DNA of 36,291 bases from an uncultured Pelagibacteraceae bacterium (GTDB lineage Bacteria > Pseudomonadota > Alphaproteobacteria > Pelagibacterales > Pelagibacteraceae), in contig CACLGJ010000011.1 in the NCBI GenBank assembly GCA_902606445.1, positions 1 through 36,291 on the forward strand, written 5' to 3'. The position numbers were made by a program, and so were the translations under genes. Below are positions 24,189 through 32,764 of this stretch, piece after piece. Position 1 is the stretch's first letter; each line of letters opens with the position of its first letter. The notes below the pieces were generated by a model, which was not told the origin of the DNA, searched no databases, and saw only the letters and a program-made list of their open reading frames with translations.

Positions 24189-25129
24189 TAAATCTTTTCA
24201 GTTAATTTTATCTTTTTTTTTAATCCTGATGACTTGTGTGTAACTAATGTCTCAGAAATATACTCATTTCCATTTATTTCTATACCTGAAACTAAATCTC
24301 CAGACGTAATTCCTGTTGCACAAAAAATTGAGTCTCCTTTAATAATTTCATTTAATCTATATTTTTTACTTAAATCTTTAATTCCCATTTTATTAGCCCT
24401 AGTTTTATCATTATCTGTTGTAAATAGAAATCTTCCTTGAAAATTACACCCAAATGCATCTAAGGCTGATGCAGCTAAAACACCTTCTGGACCACCTCCT
24501 ATCCCCAAAAATATATCAACATTATATCTTTCATCAGTAACTAGTAACGCACCAGCTACATCTCCATCAGTAATTAATTTAATATTTACTTTTAATTTTT
24601 TTAATTCTTCAATTATGTTATTATGTCTAGGCCTATCAAGAATACAAGCGGTTAAATTTTCTGGATTTTTATTCAAATAATCACTTAGATTATAAATATT
24701 ATCTTTTACTGAATTATCTAAATCGACTATATCATTATCTTTTACTCTTGTAGATATTTTTTCCATATAAGTTTCTGGTGCATTAAATAATTTATCTTTT
24801 TCAGCTATAGCCATGACAGATAAAGCACCAGGTAAATTATTTGCAGCAAAATTTGTTCCCTCTAAGGGATCAACAGCTATATCTAATTTAGGACCTTTAT
24901 TAGAACCAAGTTTTTCTCCAATATATAACATTGGTGCTTCGTCTAGCTCGCCTTCACCAATTACTATTTTTCCTTGTATTTCCATTTTGTTTAATTCGAT
25001 TCTCATAGAGTCAACAGCAGCTTTGTCTGCTGCTTTTTTATCTTTTTTTCCAACTAAATAAGATGATGCTAAAGCGGCTTTTGAAGTTACATTAACAAAT
25101 GAACTTATGAATTTTTTATCAATTGGCAT
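24188..25129 (-). CDS. glpX: Fructose-1,6-bisphosphatase, class II (GlpX)
   Basis: Cytoplasmic gluconeogenic phosphatase. Signatures: AVDSMRIELNKMEIQGKIVIGEGELDEAPMLYIGE (about 38-72), DIAVDPLEGTNFAANNLPGALSVMA (about 83-107), LITDGDVAGALL and IFLGIGGGPEGVLAASALDAFGCNFQGR. The 313 residues are full length. Adjacent glpX-recJ is the ancestral alphaproteobacterial arrangement, normally preceded by hom; here an SbmA-like gene precedes it with a one-base overlap. Confidence 0.96.
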   Translation of the reverse strand: MPIDKKFISSFVNVTSKAALASSYLVGKKDKKAADKAAVDSMRIELNKMEIQGKIVIGEGELDEAPMLYIGEKLGSNKGPKLDIAVDPLEGTNFAANNLPGALSVMAIAEKDKLFNAPETYMEKISTRVKDNDIVDLDNSVKDNIYNLSDYLNKNPENLTACILDRPRHNNIIEELKKLKVNIKLITDGDVAGALLVTDERYNVDIFLGIGGGPEGVLAASALDAFGCNFQGRFLFTTDNDKTRANKMGIKDLSKKYRLNEIIKGDSIFCATGITSGDLVSGIEINGNEYISETLVTHKSSGLKKKIKLTEKI

Positions 25130-26121
25130 TAAATTTTTTCATCTATTAATTCTTCGAATTTTATTTTAGCCTCAAATTCTCTAAGACGTTTATAAACACT
25201 AGCTAGTTCTATTATTGTAGGCCAAGCTTTTAATATATATTGCATTGATCCCTCTACTCTGCCAAAAGCTCTTATTATTTGTTGCATTACACCAAGAGTT
25301 ACAGCGCCCGCTACAATCGCTGGAGCTAAAAACACATAAGCCGATAAAACATTAGCTTGCAAATATGCAATTCTTCCAATATTAAAATACAAATACCTTA
25401 TATAACTTAGGAAATGTATACTTCTTACATCATCAAACAACTCTTGAATTGATTTTGGTCTAATAGATCCGTCATCTTCTGCTATAACAAGAATTTTTCT
25501 ATAAGCAGCTTCTTTTTTTTGAAGATCATATTCAACACCAACTAATCTTAAAATTAAACCCAATAAAACAAGAAAGATGGTTCCGCCAATTGACCAAATT
25601 AATGCGCCAGCAATTAAACCATAATCCCAGTCACCAAAAAAAAATATAGGTATACCAATACTTAATCCAAATAATATAGGCATAAATTCAATCAAAATCA
25701 TCATAGCTTCTATTAAGCTAGTACCAAGAGACTCCATTATTCTCGAAAATTTAATAGTATCTTCTTGGACTCTTTGGGCTGCTCCTTCTATTTTTCGAGC
25801 TTTGTCATATACGCTATGATACCATTCTACCATAGCTGTCCTCCATCTAAATAAATAATGAGAAGTAAAAAAACTAATTAAAACAGCTACACCAACATAT
25901 ATTGCGGCTAAAGTAATGAATGACAACAAACTTGACCAGTATTCATCAATTGTAATTGCGTTGGGTGCACCTAGTGCTTTTTGAATCATGTCATAGAATT
26001 CACCAAACCATTCATTAATTTTAACATCAATTTTTACTTGTATCCAAAGAGATGAAAGAATAATAAATGACCCAAACCAAGACCAAATAAACCAATTATT
26101 TTGAGTAAAAAATCTAAACAT
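25129..26121 (-). CDS. sbmA: SbmA/BacA-like inner-membrane transporter, short form
   Basis: Proton-driven peptide/antibiotic importer family related to ABC membrane domains. Diagnostic stretches are VKINEWFGEFYDMIQKAL (about 33-50), SHYLFRWRTAMVEWYHSVYDKARKIEGAAQRVQEDTIKFSRIMESLG (about 87-133) and GAVTLGVMQQIIRAFGRVEGSMQYI (about 272-296). At 330 residues it lacks roughly the first 65-70 residues of E. coli SbmA (about 406), i.e. the first hydrophobic hairpin; the upstream NDUFS4 stop only 3 bases before rules out a longer frame. Imported substrates are unknown. Confidence 0.9.
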   Translation of the reverse strand: MFRFFTQNNWFIWSWFGSFIILSSLWIQVKIDVKINEWFGEFYDMIQKALGAPNAITIDEYWSSLLSFITLAAIYVGVAVLISFFTSHYLFRWRTAMVEWYHSVYDKARKIEGAAQRVQEDTIKFSRIMESLGTSLIEAMMILIEFMPILFGLSIGIPIFFFGDWDYGLIAGALIWSIGGTIFLVLLGLILRLVGVEYDLQKKEAAYRKILVIAEDDGSIRPKSIQELFDDVRSIHFLSYIRYLYFNIGRIAYLQANVLSAYVFLAPAIVAGAVTLGVMQQIIRAFGRVEGSMQYILKAWPTIIELASVYKRLREFEAKIKFEELIDEKI

Positions 26122-26124
26122 TAA

Positions 26125-26406
26125 TTATTTTAAAAAATTATCAGCGTATGACTTTTTAACGATTTTTCTTTTACGAGGTTGTATTAACTCATAATCGATT
26201 TTTTTTTTTTTAGCATAATTGATTGCTAGTTCAGCAGAAGAAAATTCCAATTTAAGTTCAGTATATGTATCTGATGAACTTTCCCAACCCATTAAAGGGT
26301 TGTTTGTAGGGTCAACAGTTTCATACTCCAATATCCATTTATCAGTTTTACCATTACCCGACTGCATTGGATTTTTGTTGGGTATATATATCTTAGCTTT
26401 TTTCAT
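26125..26406 (-). CDS. ETC complex I accessory subunit, NDUFS4-like
   Basis: Homologue of the 18-kDa NDUFS4 subunit of respiratory complex I, typical of alphaproteobacteria and mitochondria. The 93-residue protein begins MKKAKIYIPNKNPMQSG and has the core KWILEYETVDPTNNPLMGWESSSDTYTELKLEFSSAELAINYAKKKKIDYEL, matching the W..ef......np.mGW..s.D....v.l.F.s.e.A..yA pattern. I reject the longer frame to 26493 because its first 29 residues are the translated tRNA-Pro. The ATG is only 4 bases (CATT) after the tRNA CCA. Confidence 0.93.
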   Translation of the reverse strand: MKKAKIYIPNKNPMQSGNGKTDKWILEYETVDPTNNPLMGWESSSDTYTELKLEFSSAELAINYAKKKKIDYELIQPRKRKIVKKSYADNFLK

Positions 26407-26410
26407 AATG

Positions 26411-26487
<77 letters not shown>

Positions 26488-26496
26488 AACCATGTA

Positions 26497-26524
26497 CTAA
26501 TACAATAGTTATTTATTTTTTCAA
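26497..26524 (-). promoter_or_regulatory. Candidate promoter of tRNA-Pro and the downstream run
   Basis: On the minus strand TTGAAA (26524-26519), a 16-base spacer and TATTAG (26502-26497) lie 10 bases before the tRNA-Pro 5' end. The -35 matches five of six bases, the -10 four of six. Position is right for a tRNA promoter. Confidence 0.4.
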
Positions 26525-26580
26525 TGTATAAAGATGTGTTAAACAAAGGATTTTTAATCAGAATCTGTTATATAAGACTA

Positions 26581-27051
26581 ATGATAATTATTTGTCCATC
26601 TTGTAAAAAACAATTTGAAGTGGACTCAACTTTAATTCCAGATAAAGGTAAGTTGCTTCAATGTGGATCATGCAATGAAACATGGTTTTACAATAAGAAT
26701 GAAAAAGTATACATTGAAACCAAAATCAGTACACAAAAAAAAGAAGAAGAAAATAAAAAAACCTCATCAAAATCTGTTAAAAATAAGGTTGAAAAAAACA
26801 ATAATGACTCCTCTAATTTAACCCACAATAAAGGTTCGGAAATTATTAAATACGAACCAAAATATAATCTTTCTTTTGGGAAAATCTTAAATTACATAAT
26901 AGTTTTAATCATATCTTTTGTCGCACTCATAATTGTTTTAGATACATTTAAAGATCCATTAAATATTTTTTTTCCTAATATTGAATTGACACTATATAAC
27001 CTTTATGAAACCTTAAAAGATTTAGGGTTATTTATTATAGATCTAAAGTAA
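26581..27051 (+). CDS. Zinc-ribbon (MJ0042-type) single-pass membrane protein
   Basis: The 156-residue protein starts with the zinc ribbon MIIICPSCKKQFEVDSTLIPDKGKLLQCGSCNETW, two CxxC knuckles (Cys5/8 and 28/31 approximately). A long charged Lys/Asn/Ser linker follows (about 43-100), then one membrane segment NYIIVLIISFVALIIVL (about 106-122) and a short periplasmic tail. I start at ATG 26581, the natural start of the ribbon; an in-frame ATG at 26524 would add 19 hydrophobic/basic residues. Such proteins are common in alphaproteobacteria; function unknown. One base separates it from nhaA. Confidence 0.85.
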   Translation: MIIICPSCKKQFEVDSTLIPDKGKLLQCGSCNETWFYNKNEKVYIETKISTQKKEEENKKTSSKSVKNKVEKNNNDSSNLTHNKGSEIIKYEPKYNLSFGKILNYIIVLIISFVALIIVLDTFKDPLNIFFPNIELTLYNLYETLKDLGLFIIDLK

Positions 27052-27052
27052 A

Positions 27053-28234
27053 ATGGTAAATTATATATCTAAACCTTTTAAATGGTTTTTTAAACTTGAG
27101 GCTGCTAGTGGATTAGTTCTATTATTTGCAGCAATAATCGCTTTAATAATTAGTAATTCAAATTTGTCAGATTTATATTTTTCAACATTAAATGAATATT
27201 TGTTTGTTGGCATTAATAATTTTGGATTAAAATTATCTATTATTCATTGGATAAATGATGCCTTAATGGCAATATTTTTTTTCTTTGTTACCTTAGAAAT
27301 TAAAAGAGAATTTTTACAGGGAGAGCTTTCTAATATGAAACAAGCTTTACTTCCGATTATAGCTGCTGTTGGTGGAATGGTTGTACCAGCTTTATTTTAT
27401 GTTTTTATAAATTTAGGTGACAGTGAAACTTTAAATGGTTGGGCTATACCATCTGCTACTGATATAGCATTTTCTTTAGGTGTTTTGTCCTTGTTAGGAA
27501 AAAGAGTTCCTTTGTCATTAAAAGTATTTTTAACTGCTTTAGCGATAATTGATGATTTAGGTGCTATAGTTATTATTGCCCTATTCTACTCAGGAGATTT
27601 GAGCATTAAATATTTAACTTTAATGTTGTTAGCCTTTATTGTTTTATTATTAATTAACAAATTTAATATTAAAAAGTTCCTACCTTACTTAGTTGTTGGA
27701 CTATTCCTTTGGGATTTTACACATAACTCAGGTATTCATGCTACAATTGCTGGTGTTTTGTTGGCTATGACAATTCCTCATAGAAAAAAAGAAAAAGATT
27801 TTTCTTTATTAATAAAAATAGAACACGCAATCAGTCCATACGTTGCTTTTGGAATAATGCCATTATTTGCTTTTGCCAATGCAGGTGTTTCTTTAGAGGG
27901 TTTAACTTTTACTTCATTATTAGATAAAGTTCCATTAGGTATAGTGCTGGGGCTATTTTTAGGAAAACAACTAGGTGTATTTATATTTTCTTATATATCA
28001 ATAAAATTAAAAGTAGCTCAAATGCCTAACGATACAAGTTGGTATAATTTTTACGGTGTGGGAGTTCTCACAGGAATTGGTTTTACTATGAGTTTGTTTG
28101 TAGGAAATTTAGCATTTGTTGAAAACATGCAATATATGGATGGTGTAAAAATAGGTGTTCTAACTGGGTCCTTATTATCCACTTTATTTGGTTATTTTTT
28201 GATATTACTTACCCCAAATAAACCTAACAAATGA
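27053..28234 (+). CDS. nhaA: Na+/H+ antiporter NhaA
   Basis: Inner-membrane antiporter exporting Na+ for H+. Signatures: FKLEAASGLVLLFAAIIALIISNS (about 13-36), FFFVTLEIKREFLQGEL, SATDIAFSLGVLSLLGKRVP (Asp of the assembly) and FLTALAIIDDLGAIVIIALFY with the essential Asp pair. Then come HSGIHATIAGVLLA (reading HNSGIHATIAG), FANAGVSL, LGKQLGVF and GIGFTMSLFVGNLAF. The 393 residues are full length. Suits a marine, sodium-rich habitat. It overlaps the thiol peroxidase gene by 4 bases (ATGA). Confidence 0.98.
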   Translation: MVNYISKPFKWFFKLEAASGLVLLFAAIIALIISNSNLSDLYFSTLNEYLFVGINNFGLKLSIIHWINDALMAIFFFFVTLEIKREFLQGELSNMKQALLPIIAAVGGMVVPALFYVFINLGDSETLNGWAIPSATDIAFSLGVLSLLGKRVPLSLKVFLTALAIIDDLGAIVIIALFYSGDLSIKYLTLMLLAFIVLLLINKFNIKKFLPYLVVGLFLWDFTHNSGIHATIAGVLLAMTIPHRKKEKDFSLLIKIEHAISPYVAFGIMPLFAFANAGVSLEGLTFTSLLDKVPLGIVLGLFLGKQLGVFIFSYISIKLKVAQMPNDTSWYNFYGVGVLTGIGFTMSLFVGNLAFVENMQYMDGVKIGVLTGSLLSTLFGYFLILLTPNKPNK

Positions 28235-28773
28235 AAAAAGTAATATTTCTATTATATATAATTATGTTTTTTTTTAAAACTTCAGCTACTGCAAACTATG
28301 AAAAAAAATTTTATGACTTTAGTATAGAAAGTATAAATGGTGAGATAATTAATTTTAAAGATTACAAAAATAAAGTTATCTTAGTTGTTAATACAGCCAG
28401 TTATTGTGGTTTCACAAAACAATATGATGAATTACAGGAGTTGTGGGATTTATACAAAGAAAAAGGTTTGATTGTTTTAGGCGTTCCATCAAATTCATTT
28501 AATCAAGAAAAAAATAATAATGCAGATGTAAAAGAATTTTGTGATGTAAATTTCAATATAAACTTTCCACTGACAACTATAACAGAAGTTAAAGGTAAAA
28601 ATTCTCATGAAATTTTCAAATGGGCAAAAGAAAATCATGGTAAATCAGCTGTTCCGAAGTGGAATTTTCACAAAATTTTGATTAATAAAGAAGGCAAGAT
28701 AGAAGATACATTTGCATCTATGACTAAGCCTATGTCAAAAAAATTAATTAAAACTATAGAAAATATCTTATAA
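28231..28773 (+). CDS. Glutathione peroxidase family thiol peroxidase, exported
   Basis: Predicted periplasmic peroxidase of 180 residues. Residues 1-21 form a signal peptide (MKKVIFLLYIIMFFFKTSATA). The thioredoxin fold shows VILVVNTASYCGFTKQYDELQELW, with peroxidatic Cys59 in place of selenocysteine. Gln92 falls in PSNSFNQE, and WNFHKILINKEG carries the catalytic Trp. Cys104 in KEFCDVNFNINFPL is the likely resolving residue, so thioredoxin rather than glutathione may be the reductant. The usual CNQFG loop reads SNSFNQE. Its stop shares TTATAA with the convergent hydrolase gene. Confidence 0.92.
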   Translation: MKKVIFLLYIIMFFFKTSATANYEKKFYDFSIESINGEIINFKDYKNKVILVVNTASYCGFTKQYDELQELWDLYKEKGLIVLGVPSNSFNQEKNNNADVKEFCDVNFNINFPLTTITEVKGKNSHEIFKWAKENHGKSAVPKWNFHKILINKEGKIEDTFASMTKPMSKKLIKTIENIL

Positions 28774-29538
28774 GTTTAAAGTCAATCCATCATGCGCAGG
28801 AATAACATTTTTAGGCAGCATTTTCTTAAGAACTTTATAATCTAATACTGGTGATAAATTTGTAAGAATAGCTTTTTTTGGTTTAAATTTTTTAATTAGC
28901 GCTAATGATGTTTCTAAATTGAAATGTGATGGATGAAAATTATACCACAAGCAATCTATTATCAAATATTTAAGGTTTTTAAAATGTTTAAAATCTTTTG
29001 TATAAATTTTATTGACATCACTTATGTAAGCTAATTTTTTACTAATAATAAAGCAATTCGACTTAACTTTTCCATGATCAACCATAATTGACTGAATACG
29101 AATTTTTTTTTTATTATTTTTGGTATTTATATATTTTGGTAACTTGTAAAGTTTAAGAGTTGCTGGATATTCTTTTGAATAGCTTTCAAATATATATGAA
29201 AATGTAGATTTAAGATATTTGGAAGTATATTTATCTGCATAAACATGAAGTTGTTTTCTACTATTAATATAAAAAGATCTTAAATCATTTATTCCATGTG
29301 TTTGATCACCATGCATGTGAGAAAATAGAACTTTATTAATCTTTTTTATTTTATGTCTTAAAAGTTGCTGTCGCAAATCAGGAGATGTGTCTATAAGAAT
29401 ATTTTCATCTGTAGTTTTAATTAAAGCAGAACATCTTGTTCTGTAATTTTTTTTATTATTAGGATCACAATTACCGAAAAAACCATCTGGTCTTGGTACG
29501 CCCATTGAACTACCACACCCTAAAATAATAAATTTCAT
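28768..29538 (-). CDS. Metallo-beta-lactamase-fold hydrolase (PhnP-like) with altered metal site
   Basis: The 256-residue protein belongs to the COG1235-type family that follows tatD in alphaproteobacteria: FIILGCGSSMGVPRPDGFFGNCDPNNKKNYRTRCSALI (about 3-40), then motif II SHMHGDQTHGINDLRSFY (His74, His76, Asp78, Gln79), VDHGK (His155), YISDVNK (Asp174), HPSHFNLE and LTNLSPVLDY (Asn227). Motif II normally reads HxHxDH and the last normally has a histidine after the threonine, so two ligands of the second metal site appear replaced by Gln and Asn. It may bind one metal or act on an unusual substrate. Last gene of the eight-gene operon. Confidence 0.88.
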   Translation of the reverse strand: MKFIILGCGSSMGVPRPDGFFGNCDPNNKKNYRTRCSALIKTTDENILIDTSPDLRQQLLRHKIKKINKVLFSHMHGDQTHGINDLRSFYINSRKQLHVYADKYTSKYLKSTFSYIFESYSKEYPATLKLYKLPKYINTKNNKKKIRIQSIMVDHGKVKSNCFIISKKLAYISDVNKIYTKDFKHFKNLKYLIIDCLWYNFHPSHFNLETSLALIKKFKPKKAILTNLSPVLDYKVLKKMLPKNVIPAHDGLTLNL

Positions 29539-30305
29539 TATTTAAGATTAAAAAAAAGTTTATTAAAATTATTTGTAGTTTTTTTAATAAGATCTTCTTT
29601 GGATATATTTTTAATCTCAGCTAATTTCGCAGCAGTAAAATCAATAAATGATGGTTCGTTTTTTTTACCTCTTTTAGGTACGGGTGCCAAAAAAGGGCTA
29701 TCAGTCTCAATTAAAATATTATCCATTGGCATAGATTTGAAAGTATCTTGTAAATCCAATGAGTTTTTAAAAGTAATGATACCGCTAGCTGAAAAGAATG
29801 AATTTAAAGTCATTAGTTTTTCTGAGAATGCTTTTGAACCAGTAAAACAATGCATTAAAATTTTAAGGTTTTCATTTTTATACTCATTTAAAATATCAAA
29901 AGTTTCTTTTTCTGCATTTCTGGAATGAACAATTAATGGAATATTAGTTTTAATGGATGCATCTATATGTTCTATAAAACTTGCTATCTGTTTATCTTTT
30001 TCACTATTATTGTAATAAAAATCTAGCCCAGTTTCACCAATTCCAATAATTTTTGAATTTTCATTTAGATTTTCAATGATCTTTTTTGAAGTAATAATAT
30101 TTGTTGAGCTTTCATGAGGATGAATTCCAATAGTGCCATATATCATCTCATCCCGGTTGATTAATTCTTTAACTCTAGCAAAGCTTTCAAAGGATGTTGA
30201 TATAGTTAATAATTTTTCTATACCTACATTTTTAGATCTTTGTAACACGTTAGATAAGTCACTTAATAATGGTTCGTGATCTAAATGACAATGTGAATCA
30301 ATCAT
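29538..30305 (-). CDS. tatD: TatD-family metal-dependent hydrolase (DNase)
   Basis: TIM-barrel hydrolase of 255 residues. Ligand motifs are MIDSHCHLDHEPL (HxH), GTIGIHPHE, IGETGLDFYYNNS (Glu), LIVHSRNAEKETFDIL, LMHCFTGSKAFSEK and LIETDSPFLAPVPKRGKKNEPSF, all classic TatD. Relatives have 3'-5' exonuclease activity and a role in DNA quality control. The ATG is within the end of metG (8-base overlap), and its stop overlaps the next ATG by one base. Confidence 0.97.
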   Translation of the reverse strand: MIDSHCHLDHEPLLSDLSNVLQRSKNVGIEKLLTISTSFESFARVKELINRDEMIYGTIGIHPHESSTNIITSKKIIENLNENSKIIGIGETGLDFYYNNSEKDKQIASFIEHIDASIKTNIPLIVHSRNAEKETFDILNEYKNENLKILMHCFTGSKAFSEKLMTLNSFFSASGIITFKNSLDLQDTFKSMPMDNILIETDSPFLAPVPKRGKKNEPSFIDFTAAKLAEIKNISKEDLIKKTTNNFNKLFFNLK

Positions 30306-31839
30306 TATTTTTCTCTATTTTTTTAAAAAGTATGTCAATTTTATTTAATTTTTTACCTTTTATTAAATATTCATTATCTGAAATTGAATTTAATTCTACT
30401 TTTTTTTCACTTATATCAAAAATATTTAACACCTTTAATGATGATTCCGGAATAATTGGATACATTAAAAAACTTATTTTTCTTACAATTTCTAAGGTTG
30501 TGTAAACAATGGTATTCAATCTAATTTGATCATCCTTCTTTTTCCATGGTTCTTGATCATTAAAATATTTATTAGCTTCAAAAAGTGAATTAATAATATA
30601 ATCAATGTAAAAATTAATATTTTGATTATCAATTTTAGATCTAATTTTATCTAAATTATCTTTAAACTTATTAAGTATTAATAAATCTTCATCTTGAAAC
30701 TTAATATCTAATGGAATTTTTCCATTACAATTTTTATTTGCAAAAGCAGTCACACGTTGACATAAATTTCCATAATTATTAGCTAAATCGCTATTAATAC
30801 AATCTTCTAATCTTCCTTGAGAAATATTTCCATCATTTCCAAAAGAAACTTCTTTAATTAAATAGTATCTTAAAGGATCTAATCCATACTCTTTAATTAT
30901 CTTTAATGGATCTAGTATATTTCCCTTTGATTTAGACATTTTTTCTTCACCTGATAATATCCATCCATGCCCATAAACCCTCTTAGGTAGGTCAATTTTT
31001 GCTGCTAATAAAAAAGCAGGCCAATAAACAGCATGGAATCTAAGTATATCCTTACCAATTAAATGTATTGTGGCTGGCCAAAATTTTTTAAATAATACAT
31101 CATCTTGATTAGGATAATTTAATGCACTTAAATAATTTGTAAGAGCATCAAGCCAAACGTATATCACATGATCTTTATTATTTGGAACAGGTATGCCCCA
31201 TGAAAAACTTTTCCTGCTAACAGAAAGATCTTTAAGACCACTTTTTACAAAACTAATAACTTCATTTTTTTTAGATTCTGGAGAAATAAAATCTGGATTA
31301 GCATGATAGTGCTCCAATAAAGGTTTTTCCCATTTTGAAAGTCTAAAAAAATAGGATTCTTCCTCAATCCATTCAACAGGAGATTTTGAGGATATTGCAA
31401 TTTTTTTTCCATCTACTTCATCTATTTCGTCTTCGTTATAATAAGCTTCATCTGATACTGAATACCATCCAGAATAGTTTGATAAGTAAATATCATCATT
31501 TTTTTCAAGTTCATTCCAAAGATGTTGAACTGTTTTTTTATGTCTCGTCTCTGTAGTTCTTATAAAATCAGTATTTGATAAATTTAAAGTATCTGAAAGA
31601 TCTCTAAAAGTTTTACTAATCTGATCACAAAATATTTGAGGCTCCTTCCCTGCTTTTTCTGCTGAGCGTTGAATTTTTAAACCATGTTCATCAGTTCCTG
31701 TTAAAAAATTTACATCAAAACCATCAATTCTTTTAAATCTCGCAAAAAAATCAGCTATTATACTTGAATATGCATGACCCATATGTGGTTTAGCAGAAGG
31801 ATAATATATCGGCGTTGTAATATAAAAGTTTTTAGGCAT
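30298..31839 (-). CDS. metG: Methionyl-tRNA synthetase
   Basis: Class I aminoacyl-tRNA synthetase charging tRNA-Met. The HIGH motif reads HMGH (residues 19-22, in YYPSAKPHMGHAYSSIIADFFARF), FLTGTDEHGLKIQRSAE is the catalytic-fold signature, and GEEKMSKSKGN is the KMSKS loop. The 513 residues lack a C-terminal tRNA-binding (Trbp111-like) extension, as usual for the short alphaproteobacterial form, and the knuckle region has few cysteines. It overlaps holB and tatD by 8 bases each. Confidence 0.98.
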   Translation of the reverse strand: MPKNFYITTPIYYPSAKPHMGHAYSSIIADFFARFKRIDGFDVNFLTGTDEHGLKIQRSAEKAGKEPQIFCDQISKTFRDLSDTLNLSNTDFIRTTETRHKKTVQHLWNELEKNDDIYLSNYSGWYSVSDEAYYNEDEIDEVDGKKIAISSKSPVEWIEEESYFFRLSKWEKPLLEHYHANPDFISPESKKNEVISFVKSGLKDLSVSRKSFSWGIPVPNNKDHVIYVWLDALTNYLSALNYPNQDDVLFKKFWPATIHLIGKDILRFHAVYWPAFLLAAKIDLPKRVYGHGWILSGEEKMSKSKGNILDPLKIIKEYGLDPLRYYLIKEVSFGNDGNISQGRLEDCINSDLANNYGNLCQRVTAFANKNCNGKIPLDIKFQDEDLLILNKFKDNLDKIRSKIDNQNINFYIDYIINSLFEANKYFNDQEPWKKKDDQIRLNTIVYTTLEIVRKISFLMYPIIPESSLKVLNIFDISEKKVELNSISDNEYLIKGKKLNKIDILFKKIEKNND

Positions 31840-32764
31840 CTAAAATTTCATCATTAAATTCAATAAACAGTGACTCTTTATCTAGGTTATAAGTATTTAT
31901 ATCTGCTATTTTTTTTACAAAATAACGGTATTTTTCATTTATTAATTCTGGGTAAGATGAATTTAATTTTCTAAAATATAATTCAATTAGACCATGCATA
32001 ATATTATAAATAAAATTATTTTTTTTGTAATGACCGTCTTCTATTAAATTTTTGAGAAAAGTTTTTAAATCGATATTAGATATATCATAGTCGTTTTGTA
32101 GAGAAAATTGGAGTAATTTATAAATTCGTCCAGGAGTGAAATAATAATCTACAAATTCATTATTAACCAAGATATTTAAATCATTATCTAAAATTTTATT
32201 TGAAATTTTTAAACATTCATTATTGGATAAATTTATTTTAAAATTTATACATCTAGATAATAAAGTGGATAAAATTTTCCTATTATTATGAATCAATATA
32301 AAATTAATATTTTTATTTGGTTCTTCTAAAACTTTTAATAAAGCATTGATAGAATTAACATTAAGTAACTCTATATTGTCAATTAATACAAATCTTGGCT
32401 TACTATTAAATGATGATTTATTTAAGTTTATTATAAGTTCTCGAATTTGGTTAATATCAATTACCTTTTTTTCTAGCTCAACATCTATTATTATTAAATT
32501 ACTATTTGATTTATTTTGTATAGTCTTAAATTCAGAACTATTAATATTTATTTCAAAATTTTGTGTATCATATTTGTATTTATCATCTAAAGTTAAAACA
32601 TAATTTATAAAATGAAATGCTAGAGTAGATTTACCAATACCTTTTTGTCCACTTAATAAAATTTTATTTGGATATAAATCATTTTTATAAAGTTTAACTA
32701 ATTCATTAAAATATTTATCGAGACCATAAAGTTTTGTTTGATTTAAAGGTTCTAAACTATTCAT
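31832..32764 (-). CDS. holB: DNA polymerase III delta-prime subunit
   Basis: Clamp-loader component of 310 residues. It has a P-loop SGQKGIGKSTLAFHFINYVL (about 38-57), the region KPRFVLIDNIELLNVNSINALLKVLEEPNKNINFILIHNN (about 124-162, like DEAH/sensor segments), and LLSRCINFKINL with the SRC motif of clamp loaders. The four-cysteine zinc module of E. coli delta-prime is not visible. The C-terminal domain is very divergent. The conserved place between tmk and metG supports the call. Confidence 0.92.
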   Translation of the reverse strand: MNSLEPLNQTKLYGLDKYFNELVKLYKNDLYPNKILLSGQKGIGKSTLAFHFINYVLTLDDKYKYDTQNFEININSSEFKTIQNKSNSNLIIIDVELEKKVIDINQIRELIINLNKSSFNSKPRFVLIDNIELLNVNSINALLKVLEEPNKNINFILIHNNRKILSTLLSRCINFKINLSNNECLKISNKILDNDLNILVNNEFVDYYFTPGRIYKLLQFSLQNDYDISNIDLKTFLKNLIEDGHYKKNNFIYNIMHGLIELYFRKLNSSYPELINEKYRYFVKKIADINTYNLDKESLFIEFNDEILDA

